Position numbers and translations under genes: made by a program. Below, one piece after another: positions 19,153 through 31,226 of a stretch of DNA of 64,000 nucleotides. Location of the stretch: assembly GCA_964017185.1 (NCBI GenBank), contig OZ024882.1, forward strand, positions 43,445,431 through 43,509,430, in the 5' to 3' direction. Numbering within the stretch: position 1 is the stretch's first letter; every line of letters begins with the position of its first letter. Source of the stretch: Rugalucina vietnamica. Its lineage: Eukaryota > Mollusca > Bivalvia > Lucinida > Lucinidae. The notes beneath the pieces were generated by a model. That model was not told where the DNA came from, made no database searches, and was given only the letters and a program-made list of their open reading frames with translations.

Positions 19153-22100
19153 AGCTCACCTGAGCCGAAGGCTCACAGGTGAGCTTATAGGATAGGCAGG
19201 CGTCCGGCGTCCGTCGTCGTCCGTCGTCCGTCGTCGTCGTCGTCCGTCCACAATTTCAAAGAAGAATATTTCTGAAGCTAGTAGGCCGATCTTGATCAAA
19301 TTTAATGTGAACCATAATTGGGTTGGGGGATTGATGGCATTAGGTTTTGGAGCAGATTGTATCAAAATTGTGGTTTCCATGGCAACAGATAGGTCCCATA
19401 GACTTACAATGGGAAAAACTAAAAAAATCTTCTTCTCTGAAACCACTAGGCCCACAGCTTTGATATTTGGTATGTAGCAATGGCTAATGGTCCTCTACAT
19501 AAATTGTGCCATTCATGCCCCTTGGGTCAAATTTGGCCACGCCCCGGGGGTCGATAGTCTCCATAGACTTACTATGGGAAAAAAATAAAAAAATCTTCTT
19601 CTCTGAAACCACAGGGCCCACAGCTTTGATATTTGGTATGTTGCAATGGCTAATGGTCCTCTACATAAATTGTGCCAGCCATGCCCCTGGGGTCAAATTT
19701 GGCCACGCCCCGGGGGTGGATAGTCTCCATAGACTTACAATTGGAAAAACTAAAAAAATCTTCTTCTCTGAAACCACTAGGCCCACAGCTTTGATATTTG
19801 GTATGTAGCAATGGCTAATGGTCCTCTACATAAATTGTGCCATTCATGCCCCTGGGGTCAAATTTGGCCACGCCCCGGGGGTCGATAGTCTCCATAGACT
19901 TACTATGGGAAAAAAATTAAAAAATCTTCTTCTCTGAAACCACAGGGCCCACAGCTTTGATACTTTGTACGTGGCAATGGCTAATGGTCCTCTACATAAA
20001 TTGTGCCAATCATGCCCCTGGGGTCAAATTTGGCCATGCCACGGGGGTCGATAGTCTCTATAGACCTACAATAGGAAAAAAACTAAAAAAATCTTCTTCT
20101 CTGAAACCACTAGGCCAACAGCTTTGATATTTGGTATGTAGCAATGGCTAATGGTCCTCTACATAAATTGTGCCATTCATGCCCCTGGGGTCAAATTTGG
20201 CCACGCCCCGGGGGTTGATAGTCTCCATAGACTTACTATGGGAAAAAAATTAAAAAATCTTCTTCTCTGAAACCACAGGGCCCACAGCTTTGATATTTTG
20301 TATGTGGCAATGGCTAATGGTCCTCTACATAAATTGTGCCAATCATGTCCCCGGGGTCAAATTTGGCCACGCCCCGGGGGTCGATAGCCTCCATAGACCT
20401 ACAAGAGGAAAAACTAAAAAAATCTTCTTCTCTGAAACCACTAGGCCCACAGCTTTGATATTTGGTATGTAGCTATGGCTAATGGTCCTCTACATAAATT
20501 GTGCCATTCATGCCCCTGGGGTCAAATTTGGCCACGCCCCGGGGGTCGATAGTCTCCATAGACTTACTATGGGAAAAAAATTCAAAAATCTTCTTCTCTG
20601 AAACCACAGGGCCCACAGCCTTGATATTTGGTATGTGGCAATGGCTAATGGTCCTCTACATAAATTGTGCCAGCCATGCCCCTGGGGTCAAATTTGGCCA
20701 CGCCCCATGGCAACAGATAGGTCCCATAGACTTACAATTGGAAAAACTAAAAAAATCTTCTTCTCTGAAACCACTAGGCCCACAGCTTTGATATATGGTA
20801 TGTAACAATGGCTAATGGTCCTCTACATAAATTGTGCCATTCATGCTCCTGGGGTCAAATTTGGCCACACCCCGGGGGTTGATAGTCTTCATAGACTATC
20901 TATGGGAAAAAAATTAAAAAATCTTCTTCTCTGAAACCACAGGGCCCACAGCTTTGATATTTGGTATGAGGCAATGGCTAATGGGCCTCTACATAAATTG
21001 TGCCAGCCATGCCCCTGGGGTCAAATTTGGCCACGCCCCGGGGGTGGATAGTCTCCATAGACTTACAATTGGAAAAAAAAAACTAAAAAAATCTTCTTCT
21101 CTGAAACCACTAGGCCAACAGCTTTGATATTTGGTATGTAGCAATGGCTAATGGTCCTGTACATAAATTGTGCCATTCATGCCCCTAGGGTCAAATTTGG
21201 CCACGCCCCGGGGGTTGATAGTCTCCATAGACTTACTATGGGAAAAAAATTAAAAAATCTTCTTCTCTGAAACCACAGGGCCCACAACTTTGATATTTTG
21301 TATGTTAATAGCTAATGGTCCTCTACATAAATTGTGCCAATCATGCCCCCGGGGTCAAATTTGGCCACGCCCCGGGGGTCGATAGTCTCCATAGACCTAC
21401 AATAGGAAAAACTAAAAAAAATCTTCTTCTCTGAAACCACTAGGCCCACAGCTTTGATATTTGGTATGTAGCAATGGCTAACAGTCCTCTACATAAATTG
21501 TGCCATTCATGCCCCTGGGGTCAAATTTGGCCACGCCCCGGGGGTTGATAGTCTCCATAGACTTACTATGGGAAAAAAATTAAAAAATCTTCTTCTCTGA
21601 AACCACTAGGCGCACAGCTTTGATATTTGGTATGTAGCAATGGCTAATGGTCCTCTACATAAATTGTGCCATTCATGCCCCTGGGGTCAAATTTGGCCAC
21701 GCCCCGGGGGTTGATAGTCTCCATAGACTTACTATGGGAAAAAAATTAAAAAATCTTCTTCTCTGAAACCACAGGGCCCACAGCTTTGATATTTTGTATG
21801 TTAATAGCTAATGGTCCTCTACATAAATTGTGCCAATCATGCCCCCGGGGTCAAATTTGGCCACGCCCCGGGGGTCGATAGTCTCCATAGACCTACAATA
21901 GGAAAAACTAAAAACAATCTTCTTCTCTGAAACCACTAGGCCCACAGCTTTGATATTTGGTATGTAGCAATGGCTAATAGTCCTCTACATAAATTGTGCC
22001 ATTCATGCCCCTGGGGTCAAATTTGGCCACGCCCCGGGGGTTGATAGTCTCCATAGACTTACTATGGGAAAAAAATTAAAAAATCTTCTTCTCTGAAACC

Positions 22101-23231
22101 ACTAGGCGCACAGCTTTGATATTTGGTATGTAGCAATGGCTAATGGTCCTCTACATAAATTGTGCCATTCATGCCCCTGGGGTCAAATTTGGCCAGGCCC
22201 CGGAGGTTGATAGTCTCAATAGACTTGCTATGGGAAAAAAATTCAAAAATCTTCTTCTCTGAAACCAAAGGGCACACAGCTTTGATATTTTATATGTGGC
22301 AATGGCTAATGGTCCTCTACATAAATTGTGCCAGCCATGCCCCTTGGGTCAAAGGCCTAGGGAATTTAAGGCCTGATTTCGGCCTCATGTGTTGATAAAA
22401 AACTGAATTTTGGAATTTTGAGGAGTAACGTATTGCAAATAGCAGGTATAGGTCCCTGCTTATAAACTCTAGCACAACTATCACATTCAAATTACACATG
22501 TTGCCATGGCAACGCTCCGAAAACCATAGAAATATCACTTTTTGCAATTTTGGGTCTATTTTGCACCATTCAACATCATTTTCAACTACCGGCCCACACG
22601 CCGAACAATTTCTTATTGTGAACTAATTATGAAGTATCATCCAGAGATATTGTATGCTGAGTATAATTTTGTTCGGAGTGTGGGCTGGCACTTAAAAATT
22701 AAGAAATGTGTTCAGAAATGGTCCAGAATAGACCAAAAAGTGCAGAATGTGCTCTATCTATGGTTCTTCTGGGCGTTGCCATGGCAAAGCTTGTAGGATA
22801 AATGAAGTACGTGTTCTTGTTTTTAATAGAGGAGACATATGGCTGTTTTAAGGAATAGTTTTCTCACCTAAATTCCAAAATTTATTTTTTAGCAAAATCT
22901 GAGGCCAAAATCAGGCGTTAAACGCCCTAGTCCTTTGGCCACGCCCCGGGGGTAGATAGTCTCCATAGACTTACAATGGGAAAAACTAACAAAAATCTTC
23001 TTCTCTGAAACCAAAAGGCCCAGAGCTTCTATATTTTGTATGTAGCAATGTTTGGTAGTCCCCATTATAAATTGTGCCAGTCATGCCCCTGGGTCAAATT
23101 TGGCCATACCCCGGGGGTCAATAGTGTCCATGCATAGACTTTCATTGGTCGATTCTCAATTAATTTAAATCTCATGAGCTTACAATGTGATAATCTCTCA
23201 GGTGAGCTACAGGACCAATGGTCCTCTAGTT
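19153..23231. mobile_element. Large pearl-like / Helitron-like element with ~166 bp core repeats
   Basis: The left end is a palindrome (AGCTCACCTGAGCC / GGCTCACAGGTGAGCT), followed by a (GTC)n-rich microsatellite at 19200-19250. About twenty ~166 bp monomers follow (CCATAGACTTACTATGGGAA, AATCTTCTTCTCTGAAACCA, GGTCAAATTTGGCCACGCCC), alternating CCACTAGGCCCA and CCACAGGGCCCA forms as a ~330 bp higher-order unit. The right end has TCAGGTGAGCTACAGG, then a hairpin AGGACC-AAT-GGTCCT followed by CTAG, which matches the hairpin-plus-CTRR 3' end of Helitrons. No Rep/helicase is encoded. Short open frames within merely follow the repeat. The element sits inside a SINE tail. Confidence 0.78.
22350..22936. 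mobile_element. Foldback element inserted in the pearl-like array
   Basis: The termini CAAAGGCCTAGGG and CCCTAGTCCTTTG are inverted repeats, and inside them GGCCTGATTTCGGCCTC pairs with GAGGCCAAAATCAGGC. Inner pairs include TTGCCATGGCAACGC / GCGTTGCCATGGCAA and GGCCCACACGCCGAACAA / TTGTTCGGAGTGTGGGC. The host monomer sequence GGTCAAATTTGGCC is split by it. It has no coding capacity. Confidence 0.75.
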
Positions 23232-23458
23232 CAGTTTAACGTCCCTTTCAAGATTATTTCAGCTCATATGAGACGGGCCAATCAGTAGGTGGGGCGAAAT
23301 CTGGAGAACTCCGAGAAAAGCCACATGGCACACCCGCAAGCAGAACTTTGCTGTGTACACGTGGCCAGAGCGGGCCAAGAACCCACACCAGACACAGCCG
23401 TGACATGATCGAGTGACTAAAAACAGCGCTCTTTACCGCACGGCCACGGGGGCCGCCT
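23232..23458 (-). mobile_element. tRNA-derived SINE, minus strand, split by the pearl-like element
   Basis: Read on the minus strand it starts at 23458 with GGAGGCGGCCCCCGTGGCCG, has a box A-like CCGTGCGGTAAAGAGC, and ends AAAGGGACGTTAAACTG. Its A-rich tail and target duplication (ATTTCACCTTT, at 19135 and 23460) lie on the far side of the 19153-23231 insertion, so that element jumped into the SINE tail. Confidence 0.7.
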
Positions 23459-23974
23459 CCATTTCACCTTTATTTTGTATGGGCATCAGAAGTGATTCTA
23501 AATCTTAATTGCATACAAGGTGATGGTCCCATATACGATGCCGCCTATTTTGCGCAACATCAGTGCTTAACTGTATGCATATGTCCTACAAAGAAGACAC
23601 CAGTCCCGTCCATTTAATTTAATGTTTCATCAGAAATAATTTTACACATTTTAAAATAAAAGGCAAACGCTATCAAGGAAACTGTGTTTCAAAAAAGCCT
23701 GAAAACGTTTAATACAACCACTGCTTCCAAAAGATCTAACTGTTTTAGCTTTAAGTTTTACTAACGATTCTTGAAGCATTGACCTATGAAAAAATATAGC
23801 ATATTGCCTTTGTTGTAATGTTCAGTATTATTTGAGATGTTTCCCTGATGCAAAACCACGAATTCAGTTTGCAACTTTTCTCCGCTTATTTAACAATAAC
23901 ATAGAACTATTTTCATGAAAAACTATGACCTAATAATACATTAAATAAAGTCTATATCACTCAAGAGATTGGAT

Positions 23975-24396
23975 GAATAAAAATTAAAATTGAGATCCTT
24001 TAAGAGCATTGAACACATTAATGAGAAAGGGGATGGGCCATACCGCGGTTTTGACCATTAAAGTCCCGCCAGTGACCCCTCAGACCCGGCAACATGGAGC
24101 CAAAGAAAATTACTGAAATTTTGCAACTCGAACAAGCCTACTATTATCTAAATGGGACCAAATATGTTAGATATTGGTTAGAAAATGAATCTTAACCGAT
24201 AATAAATTTCTGATTTATCAGAATATCCTCGCTGATCTCAAAGGACCAAAAAGAAAATATAACCTGCACTATGAACGATGTACGGGGAGAATTTTTAGGG
24301 CCGCCACATAGCACAACACCAGCTGCAGTAATAGCAAATAAAAATTAAACTGAGATCCTTTAAGAGCAGTGAACACATTAATGAGAAAGGGGATGG
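23975..24396 (+). repeat. Dispersed repeat H, copy 2
   Basis: It starts AAAAATTAAAATTGAGATCC and contains GGGCCATACCGCGGTTTTGA. The opening block repeats at its end (24340-24396), so about 360 bp was tandemly duplicated. It splits an R copy: GGATGAA lies to its left and GGATGGA to its right, a likely target duplication. Confidence 0.6.
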
Positions 24397-24404
24397 AAGT
24401 ATTT

Positions 24405-24838
24405 AATATAGGGATCAAGCATGGTTTTCAGTGTTCAAACATTCGATGGATCACGAGGAAGGTGTTTGAACACAAGGCCGCAGGCCGCGTGTTCAAACAC
24501 CTTCCGAGTGATCCAGCGAATGTTTGAACACTGAAACAAACCATGGTTGATCGCTATTCTTGCATTTTCACTCTAATCCACTTAAAATCTCATGAAAATA
24601 ACATTAACAACGTAAAAACTCACCGAAAACCGCGGAGCTTCTTCAACGTCGGCCATTTTGTTTCTACAAAACACATGACGTCACGTCGCATTGACCAATG
24701 ACGTCGCCCAAAACCCATGTTCAAACGGCACGTGAATTTCATGATTTGAACATGGGTTTTGCTGTTTGAACACGGCTTTCGACCAATCGAAAACGGCTTC
24801 AAACAGCTATGCGCATAGATATCTATGCAAGAATTAGG
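24405..24838. mobile_element. Foldback MITE
   Basis: A long hairpin at 24413-24563 pairs CAGTGTTCAAACATTCG / CGAATGTTTGAACACTG and GAAGGTGTTTGAACAC / GTGTTCAAACACCTTC. A second stem further right pairs AACCCATGTTCAAA / TTTGAACATGGGTT. It interrupts R between AGTATTTAAT and AATTAGGTGT. Minus-strand frames here are by-products. Confidence 0.65.
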
Positions 24839-25375
24839 TGTTTTTCTATAGAACTATAGCATTGTGGGATTCGTGGCAGTATCAGAGACAAAGTCCATTG
24901 TTCATTATCTTATTCAACAGGGAAAAGAAGACACCAGTCCCGTCCACTTAATTAAATGATTCATCAGAAATAATTTTACACATTTTAAAGTAATAGACAA
25001 ACGCTGTCAAGGAAATTGGGTTTCACAAAATAGGCTTATACGTTAAATACAACCACGGCTTCCAAAATATCTTACATTTTCAGCGTTTGAATTTTGTTAA
25101 CGATTCTACGAAAAATATAGCACATTGCCTTTGTGTAATGTTCAGTATTATTTGAGATGTTTCCTTGATGCAAAATCACGAATTCAATTTTCAACTTTTC
25201 TCCTCTTCTCCTTAAACTGAAATATTTTTATCACAGACTGTGACCTAATAATAAATTAAATAAAAGTCTATATCACCAAAGAGATTGGATAAAGTATTCG
25301 ATTAGGTGTTTGTCTGCAGAACTATTAGCATTGTGGGATTCGTGGCACAATTAGATCAGGAACTGGGTACAAGTA

Positions 25376-25726
25376 GGCAAAGATCAGGAAAAGGCGCAAT
25401 CAGAAAAAGATTCCCACTCCAAAAACCGAGGTGGGAAAAAACCAAACTAACAACCAGGTACTTATACCACGAAACATATCGTAAGCCGAATGAGCAGCTA
25501 TTTTCCCAATAGGTGGCCACTGAGTTACCTTAACTTAACTAAAAATATGAAAACATACAGTATAAGGCGCCAACAGTACACATTTTTTTTTTAAACACCA
25601 AGACATAAAACAAAAAGAACCACCACAGAAGTATCGACTTGGAACGATCAGTAACACAAAGTTACTGGCGGGCTTAAACCGGTTTTACAGGTACCTAACA
25701 TCACCCTCAGCTTCTGTAGTGGTTCA
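25376..25726 (-). mobile_element. Retroelement 3' end (family CR), copy B
   Basis: On the minus strand it ends GCCTACTTGTACC at 25376, the same terminus as the other copies, and is 5'-truncated near 25726. It lies within an R copy. Fossil, non-coding. Confidence 0.7.
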
Positions 25727-26684
25727 GTGATAAACAAGAAATAAGAAATCATATTAAGAAAATACTAAACATAGATACCAACGTTTAACATGAATAACGG
25801 AAAGCAGAGTGAGCAGCTATTGAAGATATTAGGTGGTCACAGTGCTAGCTTGGACAGAACAAGTAAATGCAGGGGAGTTGGTTTTACAGTCAACAGTAAT
25901 TAATGGTATGCTTTAAGAAAAAAATAAAGTTACAGCATAACAAACAGAACCTTTCTCTATGCGAGGTATTGAAGAATTTATACACCTAGCAGATATTTAA
26001 TAACACAAACTAATATACTGTTTTACGTTAGAAACCTTACCGTTTTGCTTGTTATTTTCATGAAAATTCAGACCGATTAATTAGTGTATCTTATTTTTTT
26101 GCAACTCACTGGAAACTCTTTTCTGAATGTATTTTATCTTCTGTAGTGCAAACACGGATAAGTCGAAGCTTCTATATCAATGTATGCTGAAAACAACTCA
26201 AATAAGTTGTAGTTATCAAGTGTAAAATTTGCATTTCTAATTGAAGTCAGGTGAACAGGCCCTAGGTGTGCTTATATTTGCTTATATATACATGTATATA
26301 TGCTTAAAATATTGGTTGTACAAAGAAATTAAGGTCAATTTGACGTATGTACCATAAAATTTTAAATATTACTGCTTATTTAAACATGCAACACTATTTA
26401 ATGTGTTGGAATAAATCGGTATTGATTTCATTTGTTTACCGTTATTTACCAGTTCGTGCGAAAAATGCCATAGCCTTATAACCATGCATCTATGAACTGA
26501 CTCTTTTGTAAATACGCATATACTTTTTGACAACAATATATCTTCCTCCATCGTCTGTGACCTAAAAGTGAATTAAATAAAAGTCTATATCACCCTAGAG
26601 ATTGGATGAAGTATTCAATTAGGTGCTTGTCTACAGAAGAATTGCAATGAGGGATGAATGGCAGTATCAGATCACAGAAAAAGG

Positions 26685-26954
26685 CAAGTCGATACTTCTG
26701 TAGTGGTTCTTTTTGTTTTATGTCTTGGTGTTTAAAATTTTTTGTGCTGTTGGCGCCTTATGTATGTTTTCATATTTTTAGTTAAGTTAAGGTAACTGAG
26801 TGGCCACCTATTGGGAAAATAGCTGCTCATTCGGCTTACGATATGTTTCATGGTATAAGTACCTGATTGTTAGTTTGGTTTTTTCCCACCTCGGTTTTTG
26901 GAGTGGGAATCTTTTTCTGATTGCGCCTTTTCCTGATCTTTGCCTACTTGTACC
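26685..26954 (+). mobile_element. Retroelement 3' end (family CR), copy C
   Basis: Strongly 5'-truncated (starts CAAGTCGATACTTCTG) and ends GCCTACTTGTACC. It splits an R copy, which resumes at 26957 with TATCGTAATC then CTGGGAGAG. Confidence 0.72.
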
Positions 26955-27360
26955 TTATTATCGTAATCGCCTGGGAGAGAGATAAACCGCCATCTACTTT
27001 ATTTAATGTTAGGTTTAAGAGAGAAAAAAATAACACCATAATAAGCCGCAAATTGTGTTCAACTTGATGCAAATGGTTTTCCAATAAGTCTAAGACACTA
27101 TCAAATACATTCGCATTCAAATATTATAATAACATCGTAATCTTATGGAACTTTTCTGTGATACTTTATTCCTCAGAATTTTTTACGTCCATATTGTCTC
27201 ATTAAACATTAAATACCGAACTTTAAGAAAGTGAATTTATCGAGAATATTTTATCTAGTTGTTTTGCTAATTTGGTTGTTAGATAGTTTGTGCGTTCGTT
27301 ATTGTTGCTGTTCTTTGTTGAACGTAGAAAGAAAATTTTAATACTGATAATATAAGAATC

Positions 27361-27505
27361 TTATATGGGGTTCTGTTCTAGATGGAAGTTTCCAACCCAA
27401 GGGATGACCGTGCTGAGCGGAACCGAGGCTCCGCCGAGGTTCCGCTCAGCACGGTCATCCCGAGGGTTGGAAACTTCCATCTAGAGCAGAACACCATATT
27501 AGATT
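27361..27505. mobile_element. Foldback MITE, ~145 bp
   Basis: A near-perfect hairpin: GATGACCGTGCTGAGCGGAA pairs with TTCCGCTCAGCACGGTCATC, and TCTAGATGGAAGTTTCCAAC pairs with GTTGGAAACTTCCATCTAGA. The outer ends AATCTTATATGG.GTTCTG and CAGAACACCATATTAGATT extend it. Confidence 0.82.
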
Positions 27506-28387
27506 CTTTTTCTTGCACAACAACCCCAAAAATCTGGTTTATTTCAAGGTTTTGCTTATTTTTTTTTTAGACTGGGTGAGAACACCTGGGTGAGATGCAA
27601 TTTTATCACCCAGGCAAAAAGTGTGGCAATTTCTGTCTGGTGTGCAAGAAAACATATTACAACAATGTATCTTCCATCATTGTCTGCGACCTAATAGTGA
27701 ATCAAATAAAAGTCTATATCACGCAAGAGATTGGGTGAAATATTCAATTAGTAAGCGTTTGTCTACAGAACTATTCATTGTAGTATGTTATCACAAAGTT
27801 CATTATTTTAACTAAATGGGACATAGTTTTACTGTCATCTACTTAGGGACTACTTAATTTAATGTTACGTATAAAGAAAGTGAAACAGTTACGACATACA
27901 TGTAGTAAACCGAAAACTGTGTTCAACTTGAAGAAAATTTATTATCCAATAAGTCTTGGACTCCACTAAATACATTCACTGCTTCCAGAGATATAATATC
28001 AATGCTATATTTCATTTTATCTCTTTACAATTCTGTATACATCAGTCTAAGTAAAGTTTTTTCTCCTTCTTGTGTAATACTTTCAGCTTAATTTGATACG
28101 TTTCTATGATGCAAAGTCACGAATCCATTTATGCAACTTTCCGTGGCTTGTCTTCTGGCCTTTATTGCCGCTAAGTTTGGTAGCGATGAAAACAAAAACT
28201 GAATTTTATTGAAATATCTTCTTATTTCGTTAGTTTATCTATGTGTCAGTCCATTCATTTCTGTATTTATTTATTGATTTTTTAAATGATATAAAACTCA
28301 AAGTTTGATAATGATCGCTTTTTCAGTATTATGCCAGAGTGGGGCTATGACCAATATACTTTCACAATTCTTACACATATGTAAGTA

Positions 28388-28690
28388 AAAATTAAAACTG
28401 AGATCCTTTAAGAGCAGTGAACACATTAATGAGAAAGGGGATGGGCCATACCGCGGTTTCGACTATTAAAGTCTCCTCAGTGAGCCTTTAGATTTGGCAA
28501 CATGTAGCCAAAGAGAACCACTGAAATTTTACAACTTTCAACAGGGTAGTCGATATACAGACTAGTACAATCTAAATGGGACCAAATATGATAAAATTGG
28601 TTAAAAATGAATCTAAACCGATAATAAATTTCTGATTCCTCAGAATATCCACGCTGATCTCAAAGGATCAAAAAGAAAATATAACCGGGA
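28388..28690 (+). repeat. Dispersed repeat H, copy 3
   Basis: AAAATTAAAACTGAGATCCT through GCTGATCTCAAAGGATC follows copy 2 in order, including GGGCCATACCGCGGTTTCGA. No coding frame. Confidence 0.65.
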
Positions 28691-29319
28691 CATTTATTCA
28701 TATAAAGCAAATTGAAAGTTTGATTATTTTTTTCTTTATTTTTTCAATACATGGGTCCGAACACATGCACCCCTAAAACATTTCAAAAAGAAAAAGATAT
28801 TTGCATGTAAAGGTTGATATACACGTTATAAAATAAAGATTTTTTTACAAATTCAAAAAATATGTAATTTTTGCGTATATTACCCAAAAATTGCAACAGC
28901 ATGTTTCTGACTGAAAATGATCTCCATCCCATCCAAAGCTGATTTTTGAAATCCAAATTCCTATTTGATCTCTAAATTAGATAGATATGGGCCTTCAAAA
29001 TATTTATGGATAGAATTTAAATGGGAATGATCCCTATCAATCTTTATGTAGTAGTATGTATTTTACTATCAGTTGTTGTTGATAAAAAAAAAATAAAAAA
29101 AAAATAAACTCAATAAACCAATAAACTCAATTACCAATTTATCTTCCGTCATCGTCTGTGACCTAATAATGAATTAAATAAAAGTCTATATCACCCAAGA
29201 GATTGAGTGTTTGTCTACAGCACTATTGCATTGTCGGATTCGTGGCAGTATCAGATCAGGGACAAAGCCCATTATCTTAATCAACTGGGAGATTCTCTAC
29301 TGTCATTTACTAAATTCAA

Positions 29320-30000
29320 TGTTACTTATAACAGAAAAAGCTACAACATAGTAAGTGGCACATCAATTATCAGTGATAAGCTAATAACATGCCTGATACA
29401 CAAGAATACAAAAGATTTAACATAGCAACGCGCATACTGTGTCGATTAAGCTTTGCAGGATTATGTCTTCGACTTCAATACAAGACAGTATACAAGCAAC
29501 ATACTCTACGTTTGTGTAGCAATGCCTGAGTGTCAATGTTACCGTGACTCAGGCTACCTATGAACGTAATATTACATTATTACAGATAAAATTTCACATG
29601 GCGGTGGTGTACAGATTAATGTATACACATTCATTTTACCAAATTGCTAGATAGTAGATGCCTGCTGTAACATTTCTAGATACAGCTTTACAAATTATCA
29701 GAAGCTAAGATGCTTCACTAAACTAAGTTTCCGAACGCATATAAATGTAATATATTGCTCTTGTCTTTTGATGGCGAAACAAAAATATGATCACATATGC
29801 ATAGATATTTAATCCAACATTCAATTGCATTCATCATTTTGTCATTTGTATTCATTGTTTCTGGATATTATCTTATTTGCTTACCGATAACATTTATTTC
29901 TTCACTCTTGTATAAAGGAAACGTTTCCAAATTCAAATTAAGTTATTGATGTCTGCCTAGGTGATACAGTCGGGAACGCAAATGCACATCCGAAGTCAGT
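29320..30000. other. AT-rich spacer, nothing recognised
   Basis: No gene, tRNA or clear repeat seen between the last R copy and the next MITE. One short inverted pair (CAATGCCTGAGTGTCA / TGACTCAGGC) occurs near 29521-29555. Confidence 0.35.
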
Positions 30001-30002
30001 AT

Positions 30003-30225
30003 CATCCGTGTCCGTGAAATGTATACCCACTTTTATATAAACATTTTCCCTTATTTTTGATCCAAAACAGAGATTGTGGATACTCGTTAGAACCGCCTCG
30101 GCCCACAATCTATGTTTTGAGCAAAAATGCTAAAAACATCAAATGTTTTCCAATGGAATTTTCAATTTTTACAATTGAAAAAAATGTATGTACATGTATA
30201 TCGCATGGTCAAGATTTCGTAAATG
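30003..30225 (+). mobile_element. MITE family 1 copy, shortened hairpin
   Basis: TGTCCGTGAAATGTATACCC, then ATTGTGGATACTCGTTAGAA followed directly by CCCACAATCTATGTTTTGAG: part of the right hairpin arm is missing. The terminal GGTCAAGATTTCGTAAATG is diverged. Confidence 0.7.
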
Positions 30226-30292
30226 AATGATAATTGATTATCAAAATTTCTGCCCTGAGTTTGGCATTGTAGGCTAGATCTTCTTTAGCATA

Positions 30293-30512
30293 TGAGCCGC
30301 CTCGTGGGAAAACCAACAATGTGGTTTCCGAACAGGTCCGACACAAACCCGCCTGCACAAGCACAGAAAAGAGTTAGAAGCTTGAAATTTCAGATTTAGG
30401 AAGAAGAGGAAGTGTACTATCCGTATAGCGAAAACAAAACGGTTACCGCGAAGCTGATCTGCGTCTTTGTTTTCGCATATGCAGATTGTTGGCTTTCCCA
30501 CGAGGCGGCTCA
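30293..30512. mobile_element. MITE family 2 copy with TA duplication
   Basis: TGAGCCGCCTCGTGGGAAAA at the left and its inverse at the right, flanked on both sides by TA (30291-30292, 30513-30514). The internal arms are partly reduced (GGTTACCGCGAAGCTGATC has lost much of its partner). Confidence 0.82.
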
Positions 30513-30635
30513 TATGTTTTATCAATAAGTTGTTTTACATCCCTTTCAAAATTTTCCTCACATAAGTGGGCGAAAAAGGAAGAACCACAAAGCAAAAATT
30601 ACCCAACTAGCAAGCAGACCTATGTTTCCAACAGA

Positions 30636-31226
30636 GGTCTCTGACCCAAATTGAACACAGTGAGGGCAGAGGCCTCTGACCCAAATTGAACACAGTGAGG
30701 GCAGAGGTCTCTGACCCAAATTGAACACAGTGAGGGCAGAGGTCTCTGACCCAAATTGAACACAGTGAGGGCAGAGGTCTCTGACCCAAATTGAACACAG
30801 TGAGGGCAGAGGTCTCTGACCCAAATTGAACACAGTGAGGGCAGAGGTCTCTGACCCAAATTGAACAAAGTGAGGGCAGAGGTCTCTGACCCAAATTGAA
30901 CACAGTGAGGGCAGAGGTATCTGACCCAAATTGAACACAGTGAGGGCAGAGGTCTCTGACCCAAATTGAACACAGTGAGGGCAGAGGTCTCTGACCCAAA
31001 TTGAACACAGTGAGGACAGAGGTCTCTGACCCAAATTGAACACAGTGAGGACAGAGGTCTCTGACCCAAATTGAACACAGTGAGGACAGAGGTCTCTGAC
31101 CCAAATTGAACACAGTGAGGACAGAGGTCTCTGACCCAAATTGAACACAGTGAGGGCAGAGGTCTCTGACCCAAATTGAACACAGTGAGGACAGAGGTCT
31201 CTGACCCAAATTGAACACAGTGAGGA
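30636..31226. repeat. 35 bp minisatellite, about 17 copies
   Basis: The unit GGTCTCTGACCCAAATTGAA plus CACAGTGAGGGCAGA repeats exactly every 35 bp from 30636; the last copy starts at 31196 and is cut at 31226. Most left copies read GAGGGCAGA and most right copies GAGGACAGA, with one GGGC copy near 31154. Because 35 is not a multiple of three and the unit lacks stops on the minus strand, all three minus frames are open for ~190 residues, giving the same periodic peptide; I regard these as by-products, not genes. Confidence 0.95.

Larger units (their letters stand above)
12890..29400 (+). repeat. Degenerate tandem array of ~0.9 kb monomers, expanded by insertions
   Basis: The monomer order is R (CATCGTCTGCGACCTAATAA ... 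CAACTGGGAG), a GTGAGAAATAGACTTACCAT / GGGTCATTTCAC block, a GGATGCCGCATATTTGGCGC block, a GACAAACGCTGTCAAGG block, then CAGTATTATTTGAGATGTTT and the next R. R copies start near 12963, 13835, 15995, 18905, 23925, 24835 (continuation of the former), 25240, 26540, 27690 and 29150. The cleanest spacing is 12963 to 13835, about 0.87 kb; the longer gaps contain mobile elements. No open frame is kept between monomers, so it is treated as a non-coding array. Confidence 0.7.

Noticed and set aside
19156-22796. Series of ~60-100 residue plus-strand frames (…KIFFSETTRPTALIFGM)
   Set aside because: They repeat with the 166 bp monomers of a pearl-like element and break irregularly.
30636-31226. CRISPR-like regular repeats
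   Set aside because: Repeats are directly adjacent with no unique spacers, and the DNA is eukaryotic.
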